From positions 8,502,501-8,566,500 of the forward strand of contig CM036618.1 in assembly GCA_020746105.1 (NCBI GenBank): DNA of 64,000 nt, given 5' to 3'. The position numbers were made by a program, and so were the translations under genes. This stretch comes from Trogon surrucura. Lineage: Eukaryota > Chordata > Aves > Trogoniformes > Trogonidae. A model generated the notes under the pieces. It was not told the origin of the DNA. It searched no databases and was given only the letters and a program-made list of their open reading frames with translations. Each line of letters opens with the position of its first letter. The first letter of the stretch is position 1. Below are positions 11,855-23,700 of this stretch, piece by piece.

Positions 11855-12504
11855 AGGCTTCACCTTAATTACTGTGCTACTCTGGGCTCAACAATGTGAG
11901 AAGGATATAAAAATATCAGAATATATAAGGGCAACATAATATAATATAAATATAATAATATAATAATAAAAACAATAATATAATATATATAATATATAAA
12001 GATAATATAAAAATATATGTGAAATATATAAAATAATGAAAATAATAATATAAATACAATATAAAATAAGGGCAACAAAGGTGGTGAAAGGACTAGAGGG
12101 CAAGACTACGGAGGAACAGCTGGGGATACTAGTTTGTTCAGCTTAGAGAAGAGACTGGGGGGTGACCTCATGGCTGCTTACAGCTCCCTTTTGAGGGGGA
12201 GCAGTGAGGGAGGTGCTGGTCTCTTCTTTCTGATGATAGGAATGGCTTAAAGCTTCATCAAGGGTGGTTAAGATTGGATATTAGGAAAAAGTTCTTCACC
12301 GAGAGAGTCATCACACACTGGAACAAGTTCCTCGGGGAAGTGGTTGTGGCCCCAAGCCACCTGGTGATCCTGAAGTGTCTGGGCAGCGCTCTCCGAGGTA
12401 CGGGTTAGCTTTTAGGTTGACTTGTGTGGAGTCTGAAGATGGACTCGATGATCCTTGTGGGTCTCTTCCAACTTGCCTTATGCTACAGTTCTGTGTCTCT
12501 ATGG
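11855..12504 (+). mobile_element. CR1 LINE split by an AT-rich expansion
   Basis: The left part (about 11855-11917) resembles the CR1 segment that precedes the GAGGGCAACAAAGG block. Similarity resumes at 12068 with AAGGGCAACAAAGGTGG and runs through GAAGTGGTTGTGGCC to GATGATCCTTGTGGGTCTCT near the 3' end. The 3' half differs from the neighbouring copies, so this is another CR1 subfamily. The two halves are separated by about 150 bases of A/T repeats. Confidence 0.8.
11918..12067. repeat. AT-rich (TATAA/AATA) low-complexity tract inside a CR1
   Basis: About 150 bases contain almost only A and T in ATA/TAA units. The bases AAGGGCAACA occur at 11927-11936 and again at 12068-12077, near the left end of the tract and just after it. 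This suggests that a short segment of the host CR1 was duplicated and then expanded with A/T repeats. Confidence 0.85.
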
Positions 12505-14707
12505 TAATTACACATTTAAAAAAAACCAAAAACAACAAACCAAAACTAAAAGCAATCTGAAAATAAGAGAAAAAGGTATGCTGGAGGAAAGATAAAATGT
12601 GTAGCTTTTACCCAATAACACCGTAAATGTAGAACAGGTTGCACATGGGTGAAAATCTCCGTCAATGCAGAGCGTTGATTCTAGGGATGTTCTCCGGCAT
12701 CGTGCTTCTGCGTCGTGGTTTCAGGTTCTCTTTTTAGCCCTCCTTGACACAAGAGCTTTTGCAGAGAAACATGCTGTAGAAATGTTTAACAACACTGGAA
12801 GCATTTTTCAGGAAGGCTATATATAGATTTCAAGTGTCTCTTGGTAGGTTGCTGGTAAGGCCTGGGAAGGGATGCTAGAAGCAACCTAAAAATAGTCCAA
12901 TTTGTTTTAGAATTCATGGCTTGGAATAGATCCCGGCTTCCTTTTTTCATCATTCTGCAGCTGGTACCTAATGTCACACCGAGAGATCATTTGGACTGGC
13001 CAATCATTCCATTAACTTTTTTTTTTTTTTTTTTTATTATATGTGAGTGTATATACACAAACTTATGTATAATGTATATAAAAACCCCTGGAATGTCAAG
13101 GGTCTTAATGATACTGATCTATAATGTGTGAGATTTAAAAAAAAAAAAAATAAAATTTAAACACCTGTTAGTTTCTCACTGCAAGATAACTTCACTTAAA
13201 ACTGTTCTTCATTAGTTTGTGCACAACTGGGTGTGCACGTGGCCGAGGTTTGCAAATGACCCAATGAGAATAAATAATTTGTGGCCTATTACAATAGTGG
13301 GATTTTAGGTATTATTTATAGGATCTGTAAATAATAGTACGAATAGTACCTAAACATGCAGATAAATATAAGAATAATGTTGTAAAATATATATAGAGAG
13401 GATTGTTAACAGCTGATTCCAGACATTTTTATTTTTATTGGAGAAATGTGCAATAGATCCAAAAATTGTTCTCCTGTCCACACATGGAAGCAGAGTGCTT
13501 TCCAGTTGTGTGATTTTCGTACTGACATGTGCAGGACTTCTCTTGCAGGGGGAGGGAGTGTGGAGGATGTGATGTTTCTATACTTAGCATTAAAATCTGT
13601 GATTGTATTGAGAGGTGAAGGCTTTTTGTGGTGGTGGTATCTGAAGAGGTATTTGAGATGTGGGATTTTTTTGTATATTTTTTTTTCCTTCAAGTTAAAC
13701 TGAAAATTTCGTTTTTGTAGCTGCATCCTGAATGATAGTTTTTTTCCACAGAGAGCACAGGATAATGATGTATAAATTTCAACATTTAACTAAAATTATT
13801 TTATTAAAATAAAAAATTCTCTGCGTTTTCTTAGTTCTACATTTGCAAAGGGGTGCTTATGCTTATCCCTCATAAGTATTAGTGACTATTTTGCAATTCT
13901 AAAGAATTAATAACATTAATACAGGTACTCTTGAAAGGATGGGTGTTAGAAAAACAAAATGTCTTAATACTCTGATATTTAGTATGAAAGTATCAGTATT
14001 TGTTGAGATTTCTTTAAATGCTGCCTTTGAGTTTTTATTCTGGGGAGAAGGCTTAATTTTGTTGTTTTGGTTATGAAAAACCGTCTGACTCCAAATTTTT
14101 ATAAGGACAAGTCATTTTTTTCAGAAGACATCCTGTAAGAGTGTTTTCTTTGTAAATAGTGCATGGAATGGATGGATTTAATAATTTAATAAAATAGCAG
14201 TGGAATGGATGAGTTTGAATAACAATTGATCTTCCCCTTTTCTCAGCAGTAGTCAGTTACAGAGCTGTGCGTTGAACTTTATTTTTTTTATTTTTTTTTT
14301 TGGTGATACGCATAAATATTTACCAGGGAGAGCGGGAAAAGGTCTGCTGGGACCCGCGAGAGGGCTGTTCCCCACGCCATATGTTCCAACACGTTGTCAA
14401 CTGTTTGTGTACATTATGCAGCAGTTGCTGAGCAGTTGGTACTGTTTTCCTTTAAGAATGTGCCGCTAGGTTCAGGACTGCTCTGGATACTGTATAAAAA
14501 AAAAAAAATAGAGGAAAAAAAAAAATTAATTCCTCCGCCCCCTCCCAAATGTAAATTTAGCTTGTTCAGCAGCAGCCTGAAGCCCAGCATTGTTGGCTGT
14601 CGGAAGTGTGAGCTGAAGGGGACAGGCATTCCCCCTGCTCAGCGGGAGCGCAGAGCCGCGTTTTGCCCTTGTTGCATTATTAATGGCCCGATGTTTTTAT
14701 GTTGCAG

Positions 14708-14740
14708 ATGGCTAAGAGCTAGCAAGGCATATTCAGGACC
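14708..14740 (+). other. ITSN2: 5' UTR part of ITSN2 exon 2, with upstream ORF 2
   Basis: Exon 2 starts after the TTGCAG acceptor. Its first three bases are themselves ATG, opening a second tiny upstream ORF, ATG GCT AAG AGC TAG (14708-14722), which ends 18 bases before the main start. Ribosomes that translate it could reinitiate or bypass. The main start at 14741 has A at -3, and a second in-frame ATG at 14744 has A at -3 and G at +4. Confidence 0.7.
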
Positions 14741-14771
14741 ATGATGGCTCAGTTTCCCGCAGCCCTGAACG
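14741..14771 (+). CDS. ITSN2: ITSN2 exon 2, coding part
   Basis: Encodes [10 protein letters not shown] plus the first base of the next Gly codon, and ends at a strong donor (G then GTGAGTAG). Start choice: two consecutive ATGs in good context, with the N terminus known for ITSN2. Leaves phase 1. Confidence 0.95.
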
Positions 14772-17700
14772 GTGAGTAGCTCGGGTCGGTTTGTTCAGGC
14801 AGGGCTCGGAGCACCTGCCTTTATCCTTTGCTTTATTTGACCGCTGATTTTAGTACCTGCAGCAGCGTTACGGGCGGTTTGCCGCAGATGGCTTCCCGTA
14901 GCCTGACTCGTGCTGTAAGATTGGGAGAAATTCCACAGAAACATTGCTGCAGTGCAGTTTGGAGTACGGGCACACGCCTGGAGCATCTAGGAATCGCAGG
15001 TTGTTGAAAGGGGTTGAGGAATGTGTGACCTGAACTGTGAACACTGTCTGACATCAAGCCGAGAATATGTTAAGTAATAGTTGATTAAACTTGCATAGCT
15101 CTTCTGTTACGTAATTGAGCACGAAATGTGTTTCATTTGCTATATTACACTATTTATTTTAAACCAGAATATTTGCATGTGTTAAGCAATTTGCTGCATC
15201 GATGAAAGTCATCAGCCTTTCTCAAAAAAGAAAGAAAAGAATTTTCCTCTTGATTCTGTGCCCCATCTGCTATAGAAACTTTCGGATTCGTTTCTTAAGT
15301 GTTTCCTTTCAAAGACACATGAGATTTGAAAGCTTAAAATTGTTTGTGCATGTATGTATGAGTTGGAGCTCTTTATTTGTAGAGAAGGCTTATTTGTGAA
15401 GACACAATTTGCTGAGAAATTTCATGTTTACATGTTGTTGTTTACAGTGTTGATCAAAATGAAGAGATGAATGTAGAAGCAATGCTTTGCACTTTTCATG
15501 TTCCAGATAGGGAGTTTTTCTCTCAATAAAAATAGGAAAATAGATAGAAGAAAAAGTATTTATCTTGTTTATCTGTGAAGGTTACTGCAGGACTAAGAGG
15601 TCTTTATTTAACTCATTTAGAAAATCATCACTGCTGAGACAAATTGGGAATGGGGAAGGGTGTTTTGCAGAAAAAACATCATTCAGGTTTTAAATTAAAC
15701 CTCTGTTTTACACATCTGTCACGTGCATAAACCATTTTGTGAAAATATATTCTGTGCGGTCAACACCTTTTTTTTTTTTTTTTTTTCTTTTTAATACAGT
15801 CAGCTGCAGTTTGTTCCAGACTTTGTTTCACAGAGTTAACAATAACAGAGAAGTAAAAGGATTAAATATATTGTACATGATAGGCAAAGACCTGAATGCC
15901 AGGTTTTTCTTGCACTTTCTTGGACATAATGAAAAAAACAATTTTAGGGGATTTTTTAATTGCCCTTTTCTCCTCAAAATAAAAAGACAGAATCACAGAA
16001 TGTTAGAGGTTGGAAGGGACCTCAAAAGATCATCTAGTCCAGTCCCCCTGCCAGAGCAGGATCACCTACAGCAGAGCGCACAGGAACGCGTCCAGGTGGG
16101 TTTTGAAAGTCTCCAGAGAAGGAGACTCCACAACCTCCCTGGGCAGCCTGTGCCAGGGCTCTGGCACCCACACAGTGAAGAAGTTTTTTTTTCTGATATT
16201 TTTGTGGAACCTCCCATGTTCCAGCTTGTATCCATTGCCCCTTGTCCTGTCATTGGACATCACTGAAAAGAGCCTGGCTCCGTCCTCCTGACACTCCCCC
16301 TTGACATATTTATAAACATGAATGAGGTCACCCCTCAGCCTCCTCTTCTCCAAGCTAAAGAGACCCAGCTCCTTCAGCCTTTCCTCAGAAGGGATCTGTT
16401 CCACGGAAGCTCTCTTCACAAAGGATAGAAGTTCATGTACTCTGCTATCTCCGTGGTTGATTTATGCCTAAACTACTTGATGTCTTTTTGGTTTGTCTTT
16501 TTACTCCTTGGTTCTGTTGGAGGGTTGCAGGTGGGTTGACAGTGCTGAGCAGGTACATGCCTTGATCTCAGAAGTCTTAGTTTGGGAGAGCAATCCTTTC
16601 CTTACCCGAAATCCCTCAGGCAGTACTGCCCCTCTCGCTCCAGAGGAGCGGTGCCAGAAGATGAAGCGTCTCCCCTCATGGAATTTTACTGTGTTGAAAA
16701 AACCTAGTAAGAGAGCGGGAGAGAGATACCAGGCAATAGTTAAACTCTTCCTCCTCACAGATTATTTGAGTGACTGTGTTTTGTTTTGCAGTTGTATTTC
16801 TTAGCAGAATTGATGAAATTTCAAACAAGTTGGGTGTGAGAAAAGATTAGTTTTGACATGATTTCTGGATAAATACTGAGCAACCTTTGCTGTTGAAATT
16901 GTTCTTTAATCCGTGTTCTTCTTCCCTGCTACTACCCACCACTGTTGTCTGCGTTCGAAGTAGATCGCCTGGATTTACCACTCATTGCTCACTGGAAACC
17001 TCTAATTATGTTGTTAGGCCTTGGTAATGACTTCAAACCTGAGATGAGGAATGAGGTTCTGCGTGAGGCAACTACACCATTAGGCATTGCTGCAGCCTAA
17101 TTGCCACTGGCTGCCTGCCACACCTTCCTGTTAGCAGAGGGATTGACCCTTTCCTTTTGAATCCTGCTGGGGGAAACAGTGTTTTTCTTCAGGGGAATAA
17201 AACCTCTTATTCTTATCAAGCTTTTAGTTGATTGGTAGTGTTAGGCATGAAGTAGTTTCTGTTTCGGGATTATTTTTGTCATTGAGCGTTACAGAAAAGC
17301 GAGCGATCGCGTGGAGAGGATGCGTGTGCGAGTGTGTGGGTTTTAAGACACAGGGTGACGAGTTTGAGAACTGCAAGGGTCAACTGACAAAGCACCATAC
17401 TCAAATAGTCCCAAACAAATAAATACGGAAATTACTACAACACTTTATTTACCAACCCGAGCAGAGAACTGGAAGTCTGGGCAGGACCTCAAGAAGGAAG
17501 GGTGACGCTCGTGTGTTTGAGTTCCAGTCGAGAGACTTGCGTTTGCTGAGGGCACCTTGAGCTGTTCCTCAGAATATACCTCTGAGGTATAAAGAGCAGG
17601 CTCCCAACGCTGTCCTGCCTCAGCATGTGGCTGGTGGCCAACCTGGGTGTGATACCGAGAACTGGCATGTTCCTTTCTAATTACGTGGCCACATGTAAAC

Positions 17701-20700
17701 GGCAACTTGTTGAGACGTTGTGTGTTCCAGGGCGCGTGCTCTTGCCAGATCATCGACCTTTCTTCTCCAAAGTCATGAAGGGACGCAGTGAACAGAAAGG
17801 AGTTCCCTTGGACTCTCTATTTCTCTCCAAGGTGACCTTTGTGGATGTCATACTAATAGGGTGGAAATTGGAAAAGGAAAAAGCAACACTTAAAGAGTGC
17901 ATGTTCTCCATCTGGGCAAAGCTTAGGAATTCATCCTAATTATTACAAGAGCTTTTGGAAATGGCATTTAGTTACACTAAATAACAAATGCCTTAATTGT
18001 ATTTCTAAAGGAGTTAATATACTTACCAGCAACAATAGTTAAAAGGATAAGGGCCTTAATAAGTTAAAATGTACTTAATTTGTCTCTGTGATTGCTGTCT
18101 TGTATCACAGAGCAAGAAGTAGCCTTCGCTGCCACAGAGTGCCTTTTTTTACAACTGGAGAGCAGTTGCAAGATGTTGCTGTTCTTCTCACTCCCCTTCT
18201 TGCAGACTAGATGGTTTTGGTTTGTTTTTTTCCAGAGTTTAATATCCATGCTGATGCTGCATCTTGGCTTTGGAGATGTAATCTTGCCGGTCCAGCCGGA
18301 ACAAGGAAAGCGGTGTTTGCCGATCAGTATCTTTCACATTGTTGCCTCAAGTATCACTGGAATTTTTGGGCTGTGCTTTTTTTGTTGTTATGTTTTTATT
18401 TGTCCTTCCTCTTCCCTCCTACCACCTGTTTCCTCTTGATACCATTTTTTTTATGGTGGTGAAGGAAGAGATCTCCGATATACCAAGATGAAAAAAGTAA
18501 TACTTGTAACTAATTTCACATGTTTTTCAACCTTCCTAAGTCAAACTGGACTTTATGCTGCTGTGGGTAGAACTGAGTTTTGTGTCCCCACACATAGGGG
18601 TGTTGGAGCCTCGGGTAGGCATGAATGGTTTGAGTGAGGTCCTGGGTCCACTGATGTCAAGGGTAAAACACTCACTCACGCCGAGTTCTGCTGCGTCTTC
18701 CCCTTTAAAAAAAGTCTGTCTCAAGGTCCATGGTCTGAATTTTTTGGAATTAGGGGGAACCCTGGTCATCACAGTTCAATTAGAAACTACTTGCATGCAA
18801 CCTGACTCCTAACCTTGACTGAACTGTGGATATGGAAACTGTAGACTTGGATATCAACAAGGGTAGATAAAGATACTAACCTGAATTATACCTTGCAAAG
18901 AAAATATCAGAACTTGTTCTTCCATCTAAAAAGAAAAGGAAATTCTAAGGCAAGGACAAGTTTTTCTTGTGTCCTTACTTCTAAATTAATCCTTCCTCTC
19001 ACTGTTCAATGAGGACGGTGGTGTCAATTGATAGGGAGCAAAATTCATGTGCTCAAGGCAGAGGGGCATATGTATATCATCCACTATCACACCCTGCAAA
19101 ACCTCGGATTTCCAACTGGGTCTGCAGTATTGTGTGTTTTCTTTAATCCTGACAGGTCAAAAATAGCGCTGTAGGATTGTGGAATACAAAGTGTCTTATT
19201 TAATTGTGAAGGTAATATGATTTCTGTGGAAGATGTAAGAGAAGGTCTGGAGAGGAAGAAATAATTAGACATGGAGATAAATGTTAAATGGAATAAATGG
19301 AATTCAGCTTTTAACAAAGAAAGGTTGCACCTTCAGTAACTGAATTTGGTAGACAAAGTGTAACAGATCTCATGTCTCATTACAGAGATGCGTTACAGAT
19401 CCTATGGCCTCATTAGAGAAAACTGGCTAAAAGGGAGAGAAAAATGCCAATTTTCAACCAGGTTGTTGTGATAGTGGTATTCTTAAAGGATTTTTATCTT
19501 GAGACCAGTTGTTGTTGTTAATGGCAACATGATTGGTAAAAAATATATGGTGATTAAATTGTTAGATGACACAAACTTTTCCAGCCAAAACTGCACAGTA
19601 TGAGCTGTGTATCATTGCTGACTTTTCATCATATTTCTGTAGTGCTGTCTTCAAATAGCTTTTTAGTCATACCATTATGGGCTAGAAGAAGTTTTGCTGT
19701 ATGCTGGGAACTCGGCGAGGTTAGCTGTGACTAAGGAGGAAGGCAGCCGGACGTATTAGATGATCCCATAACAATTATGTGATTTGGGGGAAAGGAAATG
19801 CATCCTAAAACGTGGTGAGTGAACTAAGGAGTACTGTGTGCAATTGCATAAGGCACAGGTGAGACAGCTTGTGGGATATAGGGTGGAATTTGAGTTATCT
19901 GCTTAGGAAGGGAAAAAAAACCCAGGAAGTGTAATAGATGCAGAGCGAGGCTTCCGTGTAATTCAGAAGACATGAATTAAGTGTTGAGAAAGACTAAAGT
20001 TTACCGAAAGAAAAGCTCACTGTTGTGGGGGTTTTCTTTTTTTTTTTTTTTTCCCTTTGTTGTATTTACTTTGCAGTACACAAATTTGCCCTTTATTTAT
20101 TATATAAACATTGAGGCAGAAAAATAACTTTAAAGTACAATGTTTGCACAAGGTTAAGTAGAGGTGAGTCAGCTGTTGGTGCACTTGGTCTGGAAATGGG
20201 AATGGTTCTGTCAGCAGTCAACTTCTGGACCGTGCTTGAGGAAAAAGTCCAATCACCTCATGGCAGAGCTTGCATTTTAGGAAGGAATTCAGGTATTAAA
20301 TTTTCCTGGAGTAACAGCAGTCTGAACATGGTGACCTTGGAAGCCCCTTCCAACCCAATGGTCCTAAAGTGTAAAAAAATAAACTAAATAAAAAATTAGG
20401 TAATAACCTAGTGAAGATTAGTGTTGGATCTTCATTCATTAGCGTACTTTAAGCTTATAGCTGCTTTGTCTTGCTGCGATTTTATTTTGAAAATATCATG
20501 TGCTAGCTTTTATGAAGTAAATTTACACTAAGTAGGGAACTCAGGATGGTTTTTATCTGGAATAATGCAGGCTGCTTTATCCCTTTTAAATGTCATTGAG
20601 ACTTCCTGTTGGGTTTGGTGGGGTTTTTTTTAATACCTATAAAAAACCTGAACAAAAACCATGAAAAGATCTACAAATGCTTCCCCAAAATGGAGCTGGA

Positions 20701-23700
20701 GAACCAAGGACTTAAGTGAAGGGAATTGGAAACATAAATCTGTCACGTGGCTGAGTTTCAAAAGGGTTTCACTCTAAAAAATTTTATGTCCTTGAAAGTT
20801 TAACTCCCCAAGTTTGGGAAGTGTACTACTCTGATAAACCACGTCGTGCGGTTGTTGCAGTTCAGGGTTGGTGGGCGTTGCGTGAAGTGGCGCCGTCTTC
20901 ACATCGACTCAATTCCGTGTCATCTGTGAGCATTGTGGCCACTTTGAGCAGGCCATGCACGGTATTAATTGGTATTGGCAGAGTGAGTTCAGGTTTAACC
21001 CACTAATTATAATGGCAAGAACAAACACTTTTTTAGACATTATGATCTGCCAAATGTGTTTGTAGAATGCTGGGCTGCTTTAATTAGGAATCTTGTCTGT
21101 TCAGGCATTTCGATACACTGCATCAGTTCTTTAGGACGTGTTTTTTCCTACAATGGAACAGTAACCTTAAATCATAATGGAGGTAGCTAGAAGAGGTGGA
21201 ACCCTGGAAAGCTGGACCAATATCAGTGTTCACAGGACTAGCATTCTTCTCGAGTACCTTCAGAGAAGATAACTTGAAAACAGTTGCAGTTTAGTTGGAT
21301 GTGCCATTCGCTGTGTGCGAGTCTCAAGAACAGGTAAGACTAACTCGTTACCTGGAGCTGTCTTAGGACTGTTTATTGAAGTAATTTGTTTTAAAGCTAT
21401 ATTTTCATTTTTCCTACTTGGCATATTTTAAAGCATGTGCCAACATTTTCCTCTACCTTTCTTCTTGTAACCCTGATTCTGTGTTTAATGGTGATCTCTG
21501 CAGTACAGCTTTTGTTTCTTTAGGAAACGTGTATTTCCTGAAAGTCGTGGTTTCACTGTTATCAGAGAACTCTGCACTTGGTACAGCGTGTGCTGATACT
21601 TGTATAACAGCACAGAAGAGAGTATGCTTCTGTTTTCTTAAGAACTACAGGTAAAGTTTGCTGTACAGCGAATGATAGTGTTTTCATAACGCTGTATTTC
21701 ACAAGAAATCTTCCAAGTTTGGGAGATAAAAGATGCTGTTTAGAGAAAGGACAGCTGAGTTGATAGAAATCTGTAAAGCCGTGTAGGAAAGGCTAACAAG
21801 AGGAAGAGTATTTACTGTTTTTTCCTACCTGAAAGGAAAGCGATACCTAGTGAAATTACGGAGCCTAAGGCAGGCAGAAGAAAACGGGTGGGCTGGTTGG
21901 TTGATTGGCTTGTCCCTGATAATGAACAACTCATTTTTGGGACTCACTGTCTGAAGATGTTTTGAAACCAAAAGTTCCGAGCACATGGAATCAAAACTTG
22001 AGGAGGAAAGATCTATACCATGGCCATTAAATTCACGCTTTTTTGGCTCCAGAAGTCTGCCCGATGACTGATTTCTGACAGTTGAGAGACTGTGCTAGCC
22101 AAAGAACTCTTCTCCTGAGGCTATTCTGTAAGCAGCCCTATGAGCTACTATGGAAGCAGGGTTAGGGACTATGGTATAAACAGATACCAAAGGTCATAGG
22201 GACATAAATTAGTCAATTTTTAATTTATTATTTTTAAAATCAAACTCTTCAGTGTGCTGGGAGAGTAGCATTGCATACTGGATGTAGTTGGCAGGTTCTG
22301 CTAATGAGTAATTTAACATTATAAGGAGTATTGTTTAAACAAACTCTCTTACTCTTGCTTTTATCACCTTTGTACTTTATTCCAGCTTGCCCTGCTTGTT
22401 TTCCTTCTGTGAGGACTAAGAAATTACAGAGGAGGGTAGCAAGAATAATTGAAGATACAGAGCAGCTTCCATATGAGGAAAATTTACACTGACTAGGACA
22501 TTTCAGTTTGGAAAAGAAGTGGTGGGGATGGTGGATACATTGGATATCACCTTCTCAAGGTTATTTGTCATTGTATAGGAAAGGGAACATTAATTAATCA
22601 CTGATAAGACAAGAATTAACCAGTGTTGAATAAAAAAAGCCATCGACAAATACCAAACACACATAGAGCGCTTTGCACAGTGTCGAGTAAACACTGAAAG
22701 GCGTAGGAAGCTGTGGATGCCCAAAGGTTACTTGCATTCCTCGAGCAATTAGACATAATTGGATTTTCCTACCAGTAATGAGGTACCACCTCTGGTTCAG
22801 GAGCTACGCTAGGGGCTGAGAAGACATCCTGGGGAGGTACCATGGGCTTGCCTCAGCCCATTGCTCTGTACCTACTGGGCTGGTGGGGTCATTATTGTAT
22901 TTTGTTTCCTGATTTTTTTTAATTTATTTCCTGAATTAATTTAATTTTATTCCACAAGTCATTTGAGAAATACCTCTTCATTTTCCTTCTCTCACATACT
23001 ACCTGTGAAATTTTTATTTTTTTTTTAAATTTGGTAGCTTTTATGTTTTCCTCTTTCCTTTCAAGTCTGTGTCCCAGTTTTCCATTGTAAATATATCCCA
23101 TCAGCCTTCCTCCTGGTTCCAGACTTCCTCCTCACATCTGATAACCTGGAAATGTTATTTTTACTCTAATAGCCAGATAAGGACTACAAAAATTATTCAA
23201 GGATCTACCGATATTCCTTGAATGGTTTTCCTTCACCTAATTTCAAGGTTCATTTTGCATCCTCTTGCCTGATATTTTTACTGCCTGCATTTGTCCTGGT
23301 GTGGAAAGATTTACTAGCTACCACAGATGGAAACTCACCTGAATCTTATTAGTTTTGCTGCGTTTCACAGAGATTTGGTAGGCAACAATTTTGTAAATTT
23401 TTATTTAAGTTGTAGGCTTTCTTTGTGAATGCTGGTGAGCAGTAGTGTAAAAAAATACTTATTTTCAGAAGTAGGAAAGCTTAGTCTTAGCTCTGGTGAG
23501 CTGCTTCTTCAAACACGGTGACTAAAAAGTTTTATTATCCTCATTGAAGACTATGATCCTATGCAGGTTGACAGGAGTTTACACAAACAAGTCTCTGACT
23601 TGTCCTAAACTGAAGGGTGAGCGTATATTATATTCCATCTTCTGTGCCATGCTGGGAAGGAAGGCTGTGGAGGCTGTCACCTGGAAATCAGCTTAACCTC

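Larger units (their letters stand above)
421..14707 (+). other. ITSN2: ITSN2 intron 1
   Basis: This 14.3-kb intron has a GTACAAG donor and a TTGCAG acceptor. The first 650 bases are CpG island and the rest is AT-rich. It holds five CR1 pieces (2775-3545, 9320-9772, 10664-11225, 11400-11580, 11855-12504), a (TTTA)n run at 4743-4760, T19 at 13017-13035 and A14 at 13137-13150. No coding exon, RNA gene or other recognisable feature was found elsewhere. A 279-codon open frame at 8319-9158 has no recognisable similarity. Confidence 0.7.

Noticed and set aside
14490-14707. TATA-like ATAAAA run and GC-rich patch just before exon 2, as an alternative promoter
   Set aside because: The TATA-like bases are part of a poly-A tract, and no start-site signal or conserved motif supports a promoter.
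16066-16419. 117-codon minus-strand frame
   Set aside because: It is the remnant CR1 ORF2 C-terminal frame, not a host gene.
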